A DNA stretch of 46,361 bases from a virus: positions 1 to 46,361 of IMG/VR virus record IMGVR_UViG_3300007609_000039. One strand, written 5' to 3'. Positions 8,584-18,058 of this stretch are shown here, one piece after another. The first letter of the stretch is position 1. Each line of letters begins with the position of its first letter. A program made the translations under genes and the position numbers. The notes below the pieces were generated by a model. That model saw nothing but the letters and a program-made list of their open reading frames with translations. It searched no databases and was not told where the DNA came from.

Positions 8584-9339
8584 ATGGCAATCAGAAAAGC
8601 AGCTCCATCTTCGGAGCTAAAAGAAAGAGTATACGTACTCACCGGTGGTATCAGTCCAGTGAACTACATCCTTCGTTCAAGGCACACCACAAGTAAACCA
8701 CTACAGTTTTTTGACGCGGATAAGAAGGTCTACAGATCTCTACGCTTCTCTTCAAACCAAACATCAATCTTCGAGGACGAACAGTTCGGAGACGTGTCTC
8801 TACCTGCTATCGTTTTCAATAACGGCAAGCTGGTCGTAAGAAAAGAGGATACACTGCTTCAGGAGTTCTTAAGTAAGCACCCTGATAACGGTAAGGTGTT
8901 TCTTGAGTTTGACCCAGAGAAAAAAGCTGAGGAGGAACTAGCTACAGTTGAGGCTGAGCTTGAGGCTATGAATATGGCTAGACAGATGGAGATCGAGGAT
9001 CTTGAAGCTGTAGCCAGGGTAGTGCTTCGTTCAGCTGTCAATACAATGAGCTCAAAAGAAATTAGAAGAGATATGCTCATCTACGCTAAGAATAATCCAG
9101 GGCAGTTTATTCAGCTATCTAACGACGAGAATATCAAGCTACGCAACCTAGCCGTACGTGCTGTTGAGATGGGTATCATCAAGATCCTTGACGACAAGAG
9201 AACGGTGGCTTGGAACAGTGGCAAGAAAGAAAAGATCGTTACCGTACCCTACGGAGAGAACGTCTACAGCGCTTTAGCCGCGTACTTCAAGACCGATGAG
9301 GGGCTGGATGTCCTTCAGGGTATCACAAATAAGCTATAG
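8584..9339 (+). CDS. Virion-associated protein of unknown function
   Basis: A 251-residue protein beginning MAIRKAAPSSELKERVYVLT. I choose the ATG at 8584 because the earlier in-frame start overlaps the promoter box. The first 110 residues look beta-rich; residues 120-150 are a Glu/Ala/Met coiled segment (KKAEEELATVEAELEAMNMA); the C-terminal half is helical with a winged-helix-like 'NIKLRNLAVRAVEMGIIKILDDKRTVAW'. Proteins of this size and position, between capsid and connector, occur in related Bacteroidetes podoviruses and are probably capsid-associated. Function is not known. It is flanked by a hairpin plus promoter upstream and a strong terminator downstream, so it may be a separate transcription unit. 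Confidence 0.75.
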   Translation: MAIRKAAPSSELKERVYVLTGGISPVNYILRSRHTTSKPLQFFDADKKVYRSLRFSSNQTSIFEDEQFGDVSLPAIVFNNGKLVVRKEDTLLQEFLSKHPDNGKVFLEFDPEKKAEEELATVEAELEAMNMARQMEIEDLEAVARVVLRSAVNTMSSKEIRRDMLIYAKNNPGQFIQLSNDENIKLRNLAVRAVEMGIIKILDDKRTVAWNSGKKEKIVTVPYGENVYSALAAYFKTDEGLDVLQGITNKL

Positions 9340-9363
9340 CTCAACACTATAGGTACAGCAAGG

Positions 9364-9393
9364 GGGAGGACAAATTAGTCCTCCCTTTTTTTT
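9364..9393 (+). terminator. Rho-independent terminator
   Basis: A perfect 8-bp GC-rich stem (GGGAGGAC and GTCCTCCC), loop AAATTA, and an uninterrupted run of eight T residues, 24 bases after the preceding stop. This is the clearest intrinsic terminator in the window. Confidence 0.9.
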
Positions 9394-9394
9394 G

Positions 9395-9402
9395 TATTTT
9401 TG
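9395..9402 (+). promoter_or_regulatory. Promoter box TATTTTTG with conserved leader
   Basis: TAnnTTTG immediately after the terminator and 16 bases before the ATG at 9419. The box and following leader, TTTGCTTAAAATATT, recur almost exactly at 19836, which supports a functional promoter/leader. Confidence 0.65.
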
Positions 9403-9418
9403 CTTAAAATATTCATAG

Positions 9419-10108
9419 ATGATTAACCACGTAAGAAATACTGTTCTAACCATTCTCAACAAGGAGAATAGAGGGTATATTACGCCCGAGCAGTTTAATT
9501 CGTACGCAGCTCATGCACAGCAGGGTATATTCAACTTATACTTCGCTGAGTATGCTAGAATGGTTTCCCTAAAGAACGCAAGAAGGCTGAGCGCGGATTA
9601 CGGCGACAGAGTAAGAGAGATACAGGCCAATATAGACGCATTCACTAAGGTACAGAGCATTACTAAGTCAGGTGCGGTTTACCCGAAGCCTGCGGATATG
9701 TTCAAGCCACTTTCTATAAGATACAACGGTAACGAGGTCGTACAGATACCTATATATAAGGAGACCTTTGTAGATAACGCTAACCTTACAGCGCCAAGCG
9801 CTTCGTACCCTGTGTACGTAGATAAGGATAACGTTTTTGTAGTTAAGCCATCTACTATTACGTCCAGTATAGATCTGGTATATGTAAGGAACCCTATAGC
9901 GCCCAAGTGGACATATACTCTGGTTCTAGATGAACCTGTATTTAACCCGAGCGCTTCGGACTACCAAGACTTTGAACTAGGAATGGATGACTCCGTTTCT
10001 TTAGTTATAGAGATATGTAAGCTCGCTGGAGTGACTATAAGAGAGGCAGACGTAGTTACGTTCGCTAACAACGCTGACGTCCTTGAATCACAAAAGCAAA
10101 ATTCGTAA
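9419..10108 (+). CDS. Head-tail connector/ring protein
   Basis: A 229-residue protein after a strong terminator and promoter. Residues 1-45 (MINHVRNTVLTILNKENRGY, then 'ITPEQFNSYAAHAQQGIFN') are a helical opening typical of ring/adaptor proteins of crAss-like podoviruses. The middle is beta-rich, with 'KPSTITSSIDLVYVRNPIAP' resembling the fold that packs against the portal. The C-terminus is helical ('DDSVSLVIEICKLAGVTIRE'). Ring proteins join the portal to the tail muzzle. The neighbouring genes, 10112 (second connector) and 10966 (muzzle), give the same order as in those phages. No motif is catalytic. Confidence comes from pattern and position. Confidence 0.7.
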   Translation: MINHVRNTVLTILNKENRGYITPEQFNSYAAHAQQGIFNLYFAEYARMVSLKNARRLSADYGDRVREIQANIDAFTKVQSITKSGAVYPKPADMFKPLSIRYNGNEVVQIPIYKETFVDNANLTAPSASYPVYVDKDNVFVVKPSTITSSIDLVYVRNPIAPKWTYTLVLDEPVFNPSASDYQDFELGMDDSVSLVIEICKLAGVTIREADVVTFANNADVLESQKQNS

Positions 10109-10111
10109 GAG

Positions 10112-10966
10112 ATGGCACTAACAGATCAGCAGTATTATCAGAATAGCACAAACTGGGGAGGGTACCAGTACGTTAGCTTAGCCGATATCATAAATAACTT
10201 TTACTTATTCTACGTAGGAGATAACAAGATCATCAACGAGGTTGATAGGTACGACATTATATTTCACGCTAAGAGAGGGCTTCAGGAGCTTCACTACGAC
10301 GCTTTAAAGGACGTTAGGGCCCTAGAGCTTGATCTACCCGATGACCTTCAGCTAGAGCTTCCTAAGGACTTCGTGAGCCTCGTTAGACTTTCGTGGGTTG
10401 ATGAGCGCGGACGCTTCCACCCTATGATAGTGAACAACGACTCAGCGATCGTAACAGCTTACCTTCAGGACAACAACTACAACATTTTATTTGACGAGAA
10501 CGGAGAAGCGCTTCAGGCAGATTCGGTTACAGACATTAATATAGCAGAGGCCGACTCAGATAACGACACCTACGACGCTCTTTTCGAGTACAACCCAGGT
10601 GCTCGCTTTGGTATGGAGACATCTAGAGCGAACATCAACGGTACGTACCGCATCGATAAAAACTTAGGTGTTATTCGTTTTAGCTCTGACGTGTTCGGTA
10701 AGACTATAGTTATTGAGTACGTAACAGATGGCTTAAACGATCTTGCTGAATCTGATATAAAGGTAAATAAACTAGCTGAGGACTACCTATACAAGCACAT
10801 CGCTAACCAGATAATAAACCACAAGTTCGGTGTACAGGAGTACATCGTGAGACGCGTGAAGAATGAAGCATTTTCTGCGCTAAAGAACCTGAAGATAAGA
10901 ATGATGGACGTACACCCTATGGATCTGGTTCAGGCAGGCAGAGGTCGTGATAAGTGGATTAAGTAA
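10112..10966 (+). CDS. Tail tubular/ring connector protein
   Basis: A 284-residue protein starting three bases after the preceding stop, with its stop overlapping the next ATG by one base. The N-terminal part (SLADIINNFYLFYVGDNKII, RYDIIFHAKRGLQELHYDAL) matches connector proteins of podoviruses that act like T7 gp11 or P22 gp4. A central beta-domain carries an acidic insert (DINIAEADSDNDTYDALFEY), and the C-terminal 'YLYKHIANQIINHKFGVQEY' helix is followed by a basic tail. It probably forms the second ring between portal and muzzle. The identification is by family resemblance and gene order; no enzyme motif is present. Confidence 0.75.
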   Translation: MALTDQQYYQNSTNWGGYQYVSLADIINNFYLFYVGDNKIINEVDRYDIIFHAKRGLQELHYDALKDVRALELDLPDDLQLELPKDFVSLVRLSWVDERGRFHPMIVNNDSAIVTAYLQDNNYNILFDENGEALQADSVTDINIAEADSDNDTYDALFEYNPGARFGMETSRANINGTYRIDKNLGVIRFSSDVFGKTIVIEYVTDGLNDLAESDIKVNKLAEDYLYKHIANQIINHKFGVQEYIVRRVKNEAFSALKNLKIRMMDVHPMDLVQAGRGRDKWIK

Positions 10967-13900
10967 TGAAGATAAAAAGCTTTTTTACATCTGGTAAGAT
11001 GAATAAAGACGCCGACGAGCGTCTTGTTCCTAATGGAGAGTATAGAGATGCCCTTAACGTAAGGGTAAACAACTCTAACGGATCTGATGTAGGAGCTATC
11101 GAGAACACCTTGTCTAACCTGCAGGTCACCTCACTTTCTTTGGGAAGTAATGCACAGTGTATTGGTGTGGTAGACGACGACGGTGCCGATACTGTGTTCT
11201 GGGCTGTATCTTCAGACAGCGGATCTTATGTATGCTCATACAGTAGAGAGACGGGAGCTCAAGCCATAATACTTCAGGACACAAGACCAGTTGGGACTAG
11301 GGTTCTAAACTTCAGTGGCTTAGGATACGTAGATATGGCTGTGCTTAACGACCAGGAGAACGGTAAGAAGTTTATACTACTAACCGATGGTGTAAGTGAG
11401 CCTAAGTACTTCAGGGTAGACAACACTATAGCTGACGACAACTTTACGTTAGCTGAGATATCTCTTATCAAGGCTCCGCCTATAGACGCTCCACAGGTTA
11501 CGCTTATAGAGACCAATGAGGCTGAGAACAACATCAGGGACAAGTTCTACTCATTTGCTTACCGCTACATCTACGAGGACAACGAGATCAGTGCGCTCTC
11601 TCCGTTCTCTGAGTTTGCTTTTATGCCTAGCACCTTTAGGTACGACTACAACTCAGGTAACAACAAGTCTATGTTCAACGACAAGAACAAGGCAAGGCTT
11701 ACTATAAACACGGGCGGTAGTAGGGTAAGAAAGATAGAGGTCATCGCTAAGGAGTCAGATACGAACGCTTACTACATCTTAGAGAAGATAAGTAAGGAAA
11801 CCAAGAGCCTGTCGGATAACGCTTCATATAACTTTGACTTCACGAACAACAAGGTATTCAAGGCTTTAGACATCTCTCAGACCAGAAGGGTGTACGATAA
11901 CGTCCCTGTAAGCGCTAAAGCGGTTGAGCTCATAGGTAACAGAGTTGTTTTCGGTGGATATACCGAAGGATATGACATAAGCTACGGCGGAGTAGCTATC
12001 TCACCAGAACTGTCGTTACAGCTCAGCTCTACGGCCGGTACATCGGGTGTGCCACACACATCACTTAAGTCTAATATGGACTACGAGGTTGGTATCACCT
12101 ACCTTGACGGTAAGGGTCGTATGACCACTCCGTTTACTAGCGAGGATAACAGTATCCATATACCATTCTCTGCCTCAGATAAGAAAAACACGCTTAGCGT
12201 ATCTATATCTTCTAAAGCTCCAGACTGGGCTACGAACTACAGGTTCTTTGTAAAGCAAAGCAGAAACGACTACGACGTAATATCTCCTGTATCTTTCTAC
12301 AAGGAAGGTATCTACGCATGGATAAAGCTAGAGGGCGAGGACATCAACAAAGTTAATAAGGGCGACTTCTTGTTTGTTAAGTCAGACACCTCTGGACTTA
12401 AAGGGTCTCAGATCAGGGTCAAGGTGCTTGATTCGGAGTTCAAAGAAAGAAACTTCTTAGAGGACGATTCTGAGGAGAACATCAGACAGGAAGCTGGTAC
12501 CTATATAAAGATAAATACAGAGGACATCTTTCTAGATGAGACCTCTGCTAGTACATTTGGATACGAAGGCTACGCGTTTAGATCTGACGCTACCAAGAAC
12601 GACTTCAACACGAACCAGTCCTACGTAGAGTCCGTTGTATTCTACGGTACAGGTACTAACGATCTTTCTGCGTCCGGCACATTTACAGGTACCACTGACT
12701 ACAGGTACGAGGTACGTATAGTTAGTGAAGGTACACCCGATACATTTAAGTGGAGAAGAAGAGACTGCGCTACAGACGTTGTAGGTGCGTGGGATGATAA
12801 CTCTGGTGCTGGATATCCTGCAGGAACTTCGTTGTCACTAGGCGATGGTCTATCGATCAACTTCACCTCCTCTACAGGACATACCTTAAATGATAGGTGG
12901 GCTATAAACGCAAAGTCTTTAGAGAGAGCGGATGGATGGGACGGAGGAGACTCTGTGGACAGCTACGGAAGAAACGCCATAATGCTGTTCAAGTGTAAGA
13001 GCTCCGGTTCTGAGGCTATAAAGTCAGGTGCTATAATCACCCTAGAGTACGACGACAGTAAGTCTACCGGTGACTCAGGGACCACCGAAAATATTAAAGG
13101 CGCTGTATACCAGCGTTTTATCGCTAGCAACAACTATGCCAATATGGAGGAGTGGTTCTGGGAGGACGACGTCCTATCTCAGATGAAGCACCCTGAGACC
13201 GCAGGAGAGGTTATGTTCAGAAGAGGATCTCTTGTTAAGCTAGACGGACAGCAGATGCAGATAACTCCTTCAGGAGATCTTTTCTTATGTATACTTTCTC
13301 CGGCGAACTACATCGGTGGCGGAAGGGTTAGAGTTGACCTCAATATGAAGATAGTTGAGCTAGAGAACCCTATTATATTTGAAACAGACTACGAAAACTC
13401 TGTTAACGAGATCTTCTACGAGATCCCTGGTACATACGGTATAGATGCTGGTGGCAACCACCTAGGGGATGTCAATCAGGTGTTCGGTACCACAGACGCT
13501 GTGGTTAATCTAGACTACTTCAACTGCTTCGGGTGGTATAACGGATACGAGTCTATTAAGATCGCTGACGCTTTCAATGAGAAAAAGATGCTTAACGACT
13601 CTAAGCCACTTGTCCCCATAGATGACTACAAGCAGATCAATCGAGTGGCTTCGCTTACCTACAGTAACGCGTACGAGTCAACCACATCTTACAACGGATT
13701 AAACGAGTTCAACCTATCTACAGCGAACTACAAGGACCTAGACGCTAACTACGGAACCATAGCTAGGATACTGTCTTCCGACGGAGATCTAACTGTGTTC
13801 CAGAGCAACAGGGTGTCTAGGATACTATATAACAAAAACGTTATACTTGCTGCCGACGGTAGCGGTACTATCGCTCAGTCAAACACAGTGCTGGGTCAGG

Positions 13901-16900
13901 ATGTACCTTACCAGGGTGAGTATGGTATCACTAACGGTCAGGCTTCACTGGTTCGATGGGGGGGAGGTATATTCTTCGCTGACGAGAAGAGAGGATCTGT
14001 ACTTCGTTTAGGAGCAAATGGTATTATACCTGTGTCGGGTTACGGTATGGATGAGTGGTTCAACGACAACCTTACCTACGGGGTAAGAACCGTAGGAACA
14101 TACGACCCTCAGAACGATCAGTACGTTATATCTCTTAGAGGTAATGTGATAGACTGGAGAGAAGATACGTACGAGTGCTTACAAGACGGTATCACTACAT
14201 CAACCACTACTACATCAACAACATCTGGAACGACTTCAACGTCGACCACAACAACATCAACTACAGCTGCAACAACTACTACTACATCGACTACCAGTAC
14301 GTCGACTACCAGCACCACAACATCAACCACGCTAGGTCCAGAGACCCTTACTATTACAGGTGACACCAATATAGACACACTGGGACAGACGGGAGAGGTG
14401 TACAGTATTAATACAGTATACCCATCAACGGAGTGGCAGATCACTGACGCGGCCGCATCTGGATTCAGTCCTATTTCTTTTTCTTTCGATTCCCCTACAA
14501 CAGGTACTGGGCCAGGGTCAATAACCATAGACTTCGCAGCTTATAACGGAGACGGAACAGAGACACTGAGCTCTGTGATCACGGTAAGTGAGGTTGGAGG
14601 AAGCGCTACTGGAGATATTACCATAGTACAGGAACCCGGCACTCAGACCATAGTTGATATATCTGGAGACTTTACTAATATACTAGAGTACAACTCTAGG
14701 GACTACACAGCCGTAGTTACCGGCACCACTTCAGGTGCCATAACCTACGCTTGGAGCGTAACGGGTGGTATCATAAATGGATCATCTACGTCTGAAACTG
14801 TAAATGTAACTTGGCAGGAGCCCGGTACAGGATCTATATCTGTTACAGCTACAAGAGGCGGTGTTCCCGATACAGATAGCGGAACGATAACTATCCTACC
14901 TATCTACTATATCTTTAACGCTTGTGACGGAGGAACTACTGTTATATCTAGACAGGTGAGCGCACCTCCGACTATAGCTCAGCAAAGGTATGCTGACTAC
15001 TCTGGTGGTGAGATCATTAAGTACTACACCTACAGCGGGTTTACTCAGAACGACTCTAGTGGATACCCAATAGCTCCGCTTCAGCCGATCACTCCTGCAG
15101 TAGCTGGATGTCCTGTAACGACTACAACTACTAGTACTCAAGCGTACCAGCAGGTTATCCTTTACGAGCAAAGCCCTTCATACGGCTCAGGCTGGGATTC
15201 TACTAGCTATGCTTGCGCTGGTGTAGGTGGAACCAATACACTGCTACTTTATATAGGCACTAACGAGACCTTAAGTGTTAACACTGTGATATACACAGAT
15301 ACTAACCTTTCGGTGCCGTTCGCCGGCGACAACTACTGGTACCAGGTACAAGGAACTAGCGATATACTTAACGTAGCCGCCAACGGAACCATTAACTCGG
15401 TACAGTCTTGTTCGCCTACCACTATAGTATTCGTTAAAGATGTACCTACGTTCATCCTTGAGGGTCAAACAGATCAGTATACCTCTGAGGTGTGGTCTAC
15501 AGAGACGGGTACCCCAACCTACTCTTGGACTGTAACCAGAGGTTCGATTACCGCTGGTGCTGGAACAGCTACCATAGATGTGCTATGGGGAACAGATATA
15601 GGAACGGGTACAGTTGCCCTTACAGCTACCGTTAACGGTGTGTCTGGAAGCGATTCAGAGAACCTAGAGGTTCTTCCGATATACTACATATTCAACGCAT
15701 GTGATGGAGGCACAACTGTTATTGATAGACTAGCTTCGGCGCCTTCGGTTAACCAACAGAGATACGTAGACTTCTCTGTAACACCTAACAAGTACTACAC
15801 CTACACAGGAACTACTCAGAACGATGCTGGAAGTTATCCTATCGTAGATCTACAAGCGGCTATACCAACTGCTACAGGGTGTCCTACTGCAACCACAACA
15901 AGTACTACTGCGGCTCCTACAATTAGCTTGATTATAGATAGCGACTGTGCTGGCGGAGTTGGTACTGGATACATAAACTTATCTCAGTCTGGCGGAGTAG
16001 GACCTACGTTTACTTATCACATAGGAACATCTGCTATTGGATTTGACAATGTAGCTAACTACAACGGTATTCAGAACGCTAACTCTTTAGCTAACGGAAC
16101 GTATTATGTAGCAGTTTATGACAACGGAACTGGAGCGTATAGCTTCACAACTATAAATATAAGCTGTGTAGATCCTACTACAACTACATCTACAAGTACT
16201 TCTACATCTACAAGTACTTCAACAAGCACAACAAGTACAACTAGTACCACTGCAGCTCCTTTGAACTACGCTATTTTTATAGATTGTGACAACCCGGGCG
16301 GCGCTACACTACAGGTGTTTAGCACAAGTCCTATAGGATTCCAGGTGCTACAAAGTGGCGGTACGTGTTACCAGTACACTTCTACAGGTGGAGATGGATC
16401 TAATGGAGATATAGCAGGATACACATCATTCCCTGACTGTAATACGTGTAACCCACCGACAACGACAACTTCAACAAGTACTTCTACGTCTACTAGTACT
16501 ACCTCAACAAGTACATCGACATCTACAAGTACTACTACGAGCACGACAACAGCTCCTCCGACTACAACTTGTCCTCCGGCAGGTACACTTGTAAGTACGG
16601 TATGTATTGGATTTGATCTATACGGATACTACGCCGATGGAAACTGTGGAGAGAACTTTGAGCTTATAGAGCCTAACAGTCCAAGCTGTGGATATGTTCC
16701 GCCTACGACTACAACGTCTACAACTGCAGCTCCAACAACTACAAGTACTACAGCCGCTCCAACGACTACAAGTACTACAACAAGTACTACGGCAGCGCCT
16801 CCTACAACGACTTCAACGTCGACTAGTACAACAACTACTAGTACTACGGAAGCGCCACCTTGTACGCAGTTGTTTATGCAGACGTCTGGTAGCTCAACAA

Positions 16901-17109
16901 GCAGCACAGCTTGTAGCGGAGCAAGCGCGCCTACAAGAAGAAGACATAACGGATTGTTGCCTTACCCAGGCGTAGGAGACACAATCTACGAAGATATCAG
17001 CTGTAGCAATACTTTCAACGGAGGTAGCTTATGGTACTTCATCTCAGTGGACGGATCTGCTATACGGGTGAATAGTTCAGGTACAGTAATAGATAAAGCG
17101 ATATGTTAA
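10966..17109 (+). CDS. Muzzle/tail stabilisation protein with Thr/Ser-rich linkers and Ig/BACON-like modules
   Basis: A 2047-residue fusion. Residues 1 to about 1070 begin MKIKSFFTSGKMNKDADERL and contain 'VPNGEYRDALNVRV', the opening typical of the P22 gp10-like stabilisation or crAss-like muzzle protein that forms the tail nozzle. A Thr/Ser-rich linker follows (nt 14194-14330), then a BACON-like domain (14341-14640), an Ig/PKD-like domain (14650-14895), a 'YYIFNACDGGTTV...GCP' module (14904-15118), a second Ig-like domain (15421-15675) and a second YYIFNACDGG module (15682-15890). Three more small Cys-containing domains are separated by linkers at 16174-16260, 16456-16572 and 16702-16860. 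The linkers use varied Thr and Ser codons, so they are kept as protein sequence. The C-terminal part is probably exposed and may bind host glycans. Two glycosyltransferase genes follow directly. Confidence 0.82.
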   Translation: MKIKSFFTSGKMNKDADERLVPNGEYRDALNVRVNNSNGSDVGAIENTLSNLQVTSLSLGSNAQCIGVVDDDGADTVFWAVSSDSGSYVCSYSRETGAQAIILQDTRPVGTRVLNFSGLGYVDMAVLNDQENGKKFILLTDGVSEPKYFRVDNTIADDNFTLAEISLIKAPPIDAPQVTLIETNEAENNIRDKFYSFAYRYIYEDNEISALSPFSEFAFMPSTFRYDYNSGNNKSMFNDKNKARLTINTGGSRVRKIEVIAKESDTNAYYILEKISKETKSLSDNASYNFDFTNNKVFKALDISQTRRVYDNVPVSAKAVELIGNRVVFGGYTEGYDISYGGVAISPELSLQLSSTAGTSGVPHTSLKSNMDYEVGITYLDGKGRMTTPFTSEDNSIHIPFSASDKKNTLSVSISSKAPDWATNYRFFVKQSRNDYDVISPVSFYKEGIYAWIKLEGEDINKVNKGDFLFVKSDTSGLKGSQIRVKVLDSEFKERNFLEDDSEENIRQEAGTYIKINTEDIFLDETSASTFGYEGYAFRSDATKNDFNTNQSYVESVVFYGTGTNDLSASGTFTGTTDYRYEVRIVSEGTPDTFKWRRRDCATDVVGAWDDNSGAGYPAGTSLSLGDGLSINFTSSTGHTLNDRWAINAKSLERADGWDGGDSVDSYGRNAIMLFKCKSSGSEAIKSGAIITLEYDDSKSTGDSGTTENIKGAVYQRFIASNNYANMEEWFWEDDVLSQMKHPETAGEVMFRRGSLVKLDGQQMQITPSGDLFLCILSPANYIGGGRVRVDLNMKIVELENPIIFETDYENSVNEIFYEIPGTYGIDAGGNHLGDVNQVFGTTDAVVNLDYFNCFGWYNGYESIKIADAFNEKKMLNDSKPLVPIDDYKQINRVASLTYSNAYESTTSYNGLNEFNLSTANYKDLDANYGTIARILSSDGDLTVFQSNRVSRILYNKNVILAADGSGTIAQSNTVLGQDVPYQGEYGITNGQASLVRWGGGIFFADEKRGSVLRLGANGIIPVSGYGMDEWFNDNLTYGVRTVGTYDPQNDQYVISLRGNVIDWREDTYECLQDGITTSTTTTSTTSGTTSTSTTTTSTTAATTTTTSTTSTSTTSTTTSTTLGPETLTITGDTNIDTLGQTGEVYSINTVYPSTEWQITDAAASGFSPISFSFDSPTTGTGPGSITIDFAAYNGDGTETLSSVITVSEVGGSATGDITIVQEPGTQTIVDISGDFTNILEYNSRDYTAVVTGTTSGAITYAWSVTGGIINGSSTSETVNVTWQEPGTGSISVTATRGGVPDTDSGTITILPIYYIFNACDGGTTVISRQVSAPPTIAQQRYADYSGGEIIKYYTYSGFTQNDSSGYPIAPLQPITPAVAGCPVTTTTTSTQAYQQVILYEQSPSYGSGWDSTSYACAGVGGTNTLLLYIGTNETLSVNTVIYTDTNLSVPFAGDNYWYQVQGTSDILNVAANGTINSVQSCSPTTIVFVKDVPTFILEGQTDQYTSEVWSTETGTPTYSWTVTRGSITAGAGTATIDVLWGTDIGTGTVALTATVNGVSGSDSENLEVLPIYYIFNACDGGTTVIDRLASAPSVNQQRYVDFSVTPNKYYTYTGTTQNDAGSYPIVDLQAAIPTATGCPTATTTSTTAAPTISLIIDSDCAGGVGTGYINLSQSGGVGPTFTYHIGTSAIGFDNVANYNGIQNANSLANGTYYVAVYDNGTGAYSFTTINISCVDPTTTTSTSTSTSTSTSTSTTSTTSTTAAPLNYAIFIDCDNPGGATLQVFSTSPIGFQVLQSGGTCYQYTSTGGDGSNGDIAGYTSFPDCNTCNPPTTTTSTSTSTSTSTTSTSTSTSTSTTTSTTTAPPTTTCPPAGTLVSTVCIGFDLYGYYADGNCGENFELIEPNSPSCGYVPPTTTTSTTAAPTTTSTTAAPTTTSTTTSTTAAPPTTTSTSTSTTTTSTTEAPPCTQLFMQTSGSSTSSTACSGASAPTRRRHNGLLPYPGVGDTIYEDISCSNTFNGGSLWYFISVDGSAIRVNSSGTVIDKAIC
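14194..14330 (+). repeat. First Thr/Ser-rich mucin-like linker
   Basis: About 46 codons of nearly pure Thr and Ser with occasional Ala/Gly, ending before LGPETLTITG. All four Thr codons and several Ser codons are mixed, so the DNA is low-complexity but not an exact microsatellite. It marks the junction between the conserved muzzle body and the variable exposed modules. Confidence 0.85.
16174..16860 (+). repeat. Cluster of three Thr/Ser linkers with TTAAP caps
   Basis: Linkers at 16174-16260, 16456-16572 and 16702-16860 are built from TTTST and TSTS units and often end in TTAAP or TTEAPP. They separate short Cys-containing domains (CDNPGGATLQVF, CPPAGTLVSTVC). The spacing suggests duplication of a [linker + small domain] cassette. 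Confidence 0.8.
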
Positions 17110-17110
17110 G

Positions 17111-18058
17111 ATGATATATTTAAGTTGCCAGCCAGCCATACCAAGATTCACTTGGGAAGTCGAAGTGTACGTGAACAACTTTATCGATATGGGTATAGAC
17201 CCTAAGGACATACACGTTGTTTTAGGTACAGATGAAGGGAGCCCACAACTTCTAGAAGACTGGAAGAAACTGGAGACCTGCTATAGTGATGTAAACTTTT
17301 TCTTTTACCCAGATACAAGAGGTGTCAACACATACCAGCCGTCTCTACAGGCGCACATTTTAGAAAAACACTGGACAGCAAATCCTTGGCTAGAAAACGA
17401 AGCTATATTTTTCCACGATGCTGACTTTATTTTTACTAGACCATTTGACTTTTCGCCTTTCCTATATGACGATATATGGTATTTATCAGATACAGTATCT
17501 TATATAGGCGCGGAGTATATAAAGTCTAAAGGAGACGAGGTGCTAAATACTATGTCAAACCTAGCAGGTATACCTGTAGACTTTTTGTTGCAGCAGCAAA
17601 GTAATTCTGGTGGAGCACAGAAGCTAATGAAAAACGTCCCTGCGCTGTTTTGGCAAAACAGCTACAACCTTCAGATGTGTATGTGGAGAGAGATACCACC
17701 TATATCTCAAAGAATAAAGGAGGAAAAAGACAAGGCGGGTGAGGACTACCTTATGCTTCAGCACTGGACGATGTCTATGTGGTCTGAACTATGGATGGCT
17801 TGGAAGCTTAAAAAACAAACAAGAGTTCCGAAGGAATTTAACTTTCACTTTGCTATAGATCACATAAACAGGTGGGGAGAGTACGCTTTCTTTCACAATG
17901 CTGGTGTTGTTGATGAATCTAGGGGTATATTCTTTAAAGGCAAATTCAGCGATCAGCTACCTTACGGCTACGAGATACCAAATGCAAATACAAAAGTGAC
18001 CGGATGGAAGTACTTCCAGTACATACAGGAGGTAGGTAAAAAAAGTTGTTTAGTATGA
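17111..18058 (+). CDS. Glycosyltransferase (GT-A-like, HDAD motif)
   Basis: A 315-residue protein starting two bases after the muzzle-protein stop. A Rossmann-like N-terminus (MIYLSCQPAIPRFTWEVEVY) leads to FFHDADFIFTRPF, with HDAD at residues 102-105. This is a DxD-type metal and nucleotide-sugar site. NSGGAQ (165-170), aromatic-rich 'DYLMLQHWTMSMWSELWMAW' and late His residues (FHFAIDHINRWG, FFHNAG) complete a GT-A-like pattern. The enzyme would move a sugar from a nucleotide sugar to an acceptor in the host cytoplasm. Its place next to a protein with hundreds of Thr/Ser residues points to O-glycosylation of the tail, although the acceptor is inferred. The exact GT family and sugar cannot be read from the sequence. 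Confidence 0.72.
   Translation: MIYLSCQPAIPRFTWEVEVYVNNFIDMGIDPKDIHVVLGTDEGSPQLLEDWKKLETCYSDVNFFFYPDTRGVNTYQPSLQAHILEKHWTANPWLENEAIFFHDADFIFTRPFDFSPFLYDDIWYLSDTVSYIGAEYIKSKGDEVLNTMSNLAGIPVDFLLQQQSNSGGAQKLMKNVPALFWQNSYNLQMCMWREIPPISQRIKEEKDKAGEDYLMLQHWTMSMWSELWMAWKLKKQTRVPKEFNFHFAIDHINRWGEYAFFHNAGVVDESRGIFFKGKFSDQLPYGYEIPNANTKVTGWKYFQYIQEVGKKSCLV

Noticed and set aside
14118-14528. Minus-strand frame with Val/Asp-rich translation
   Set aside because: It is the antisense of the Thr/Ser linker codons; the Val runs follow from ACN/TCN on the other strand.
16629-16907. Second Val-rich minus-strand frame
   Set aside because: Same antisense effect of a Thr/Ser linker; no start context or neighbour on that strand.
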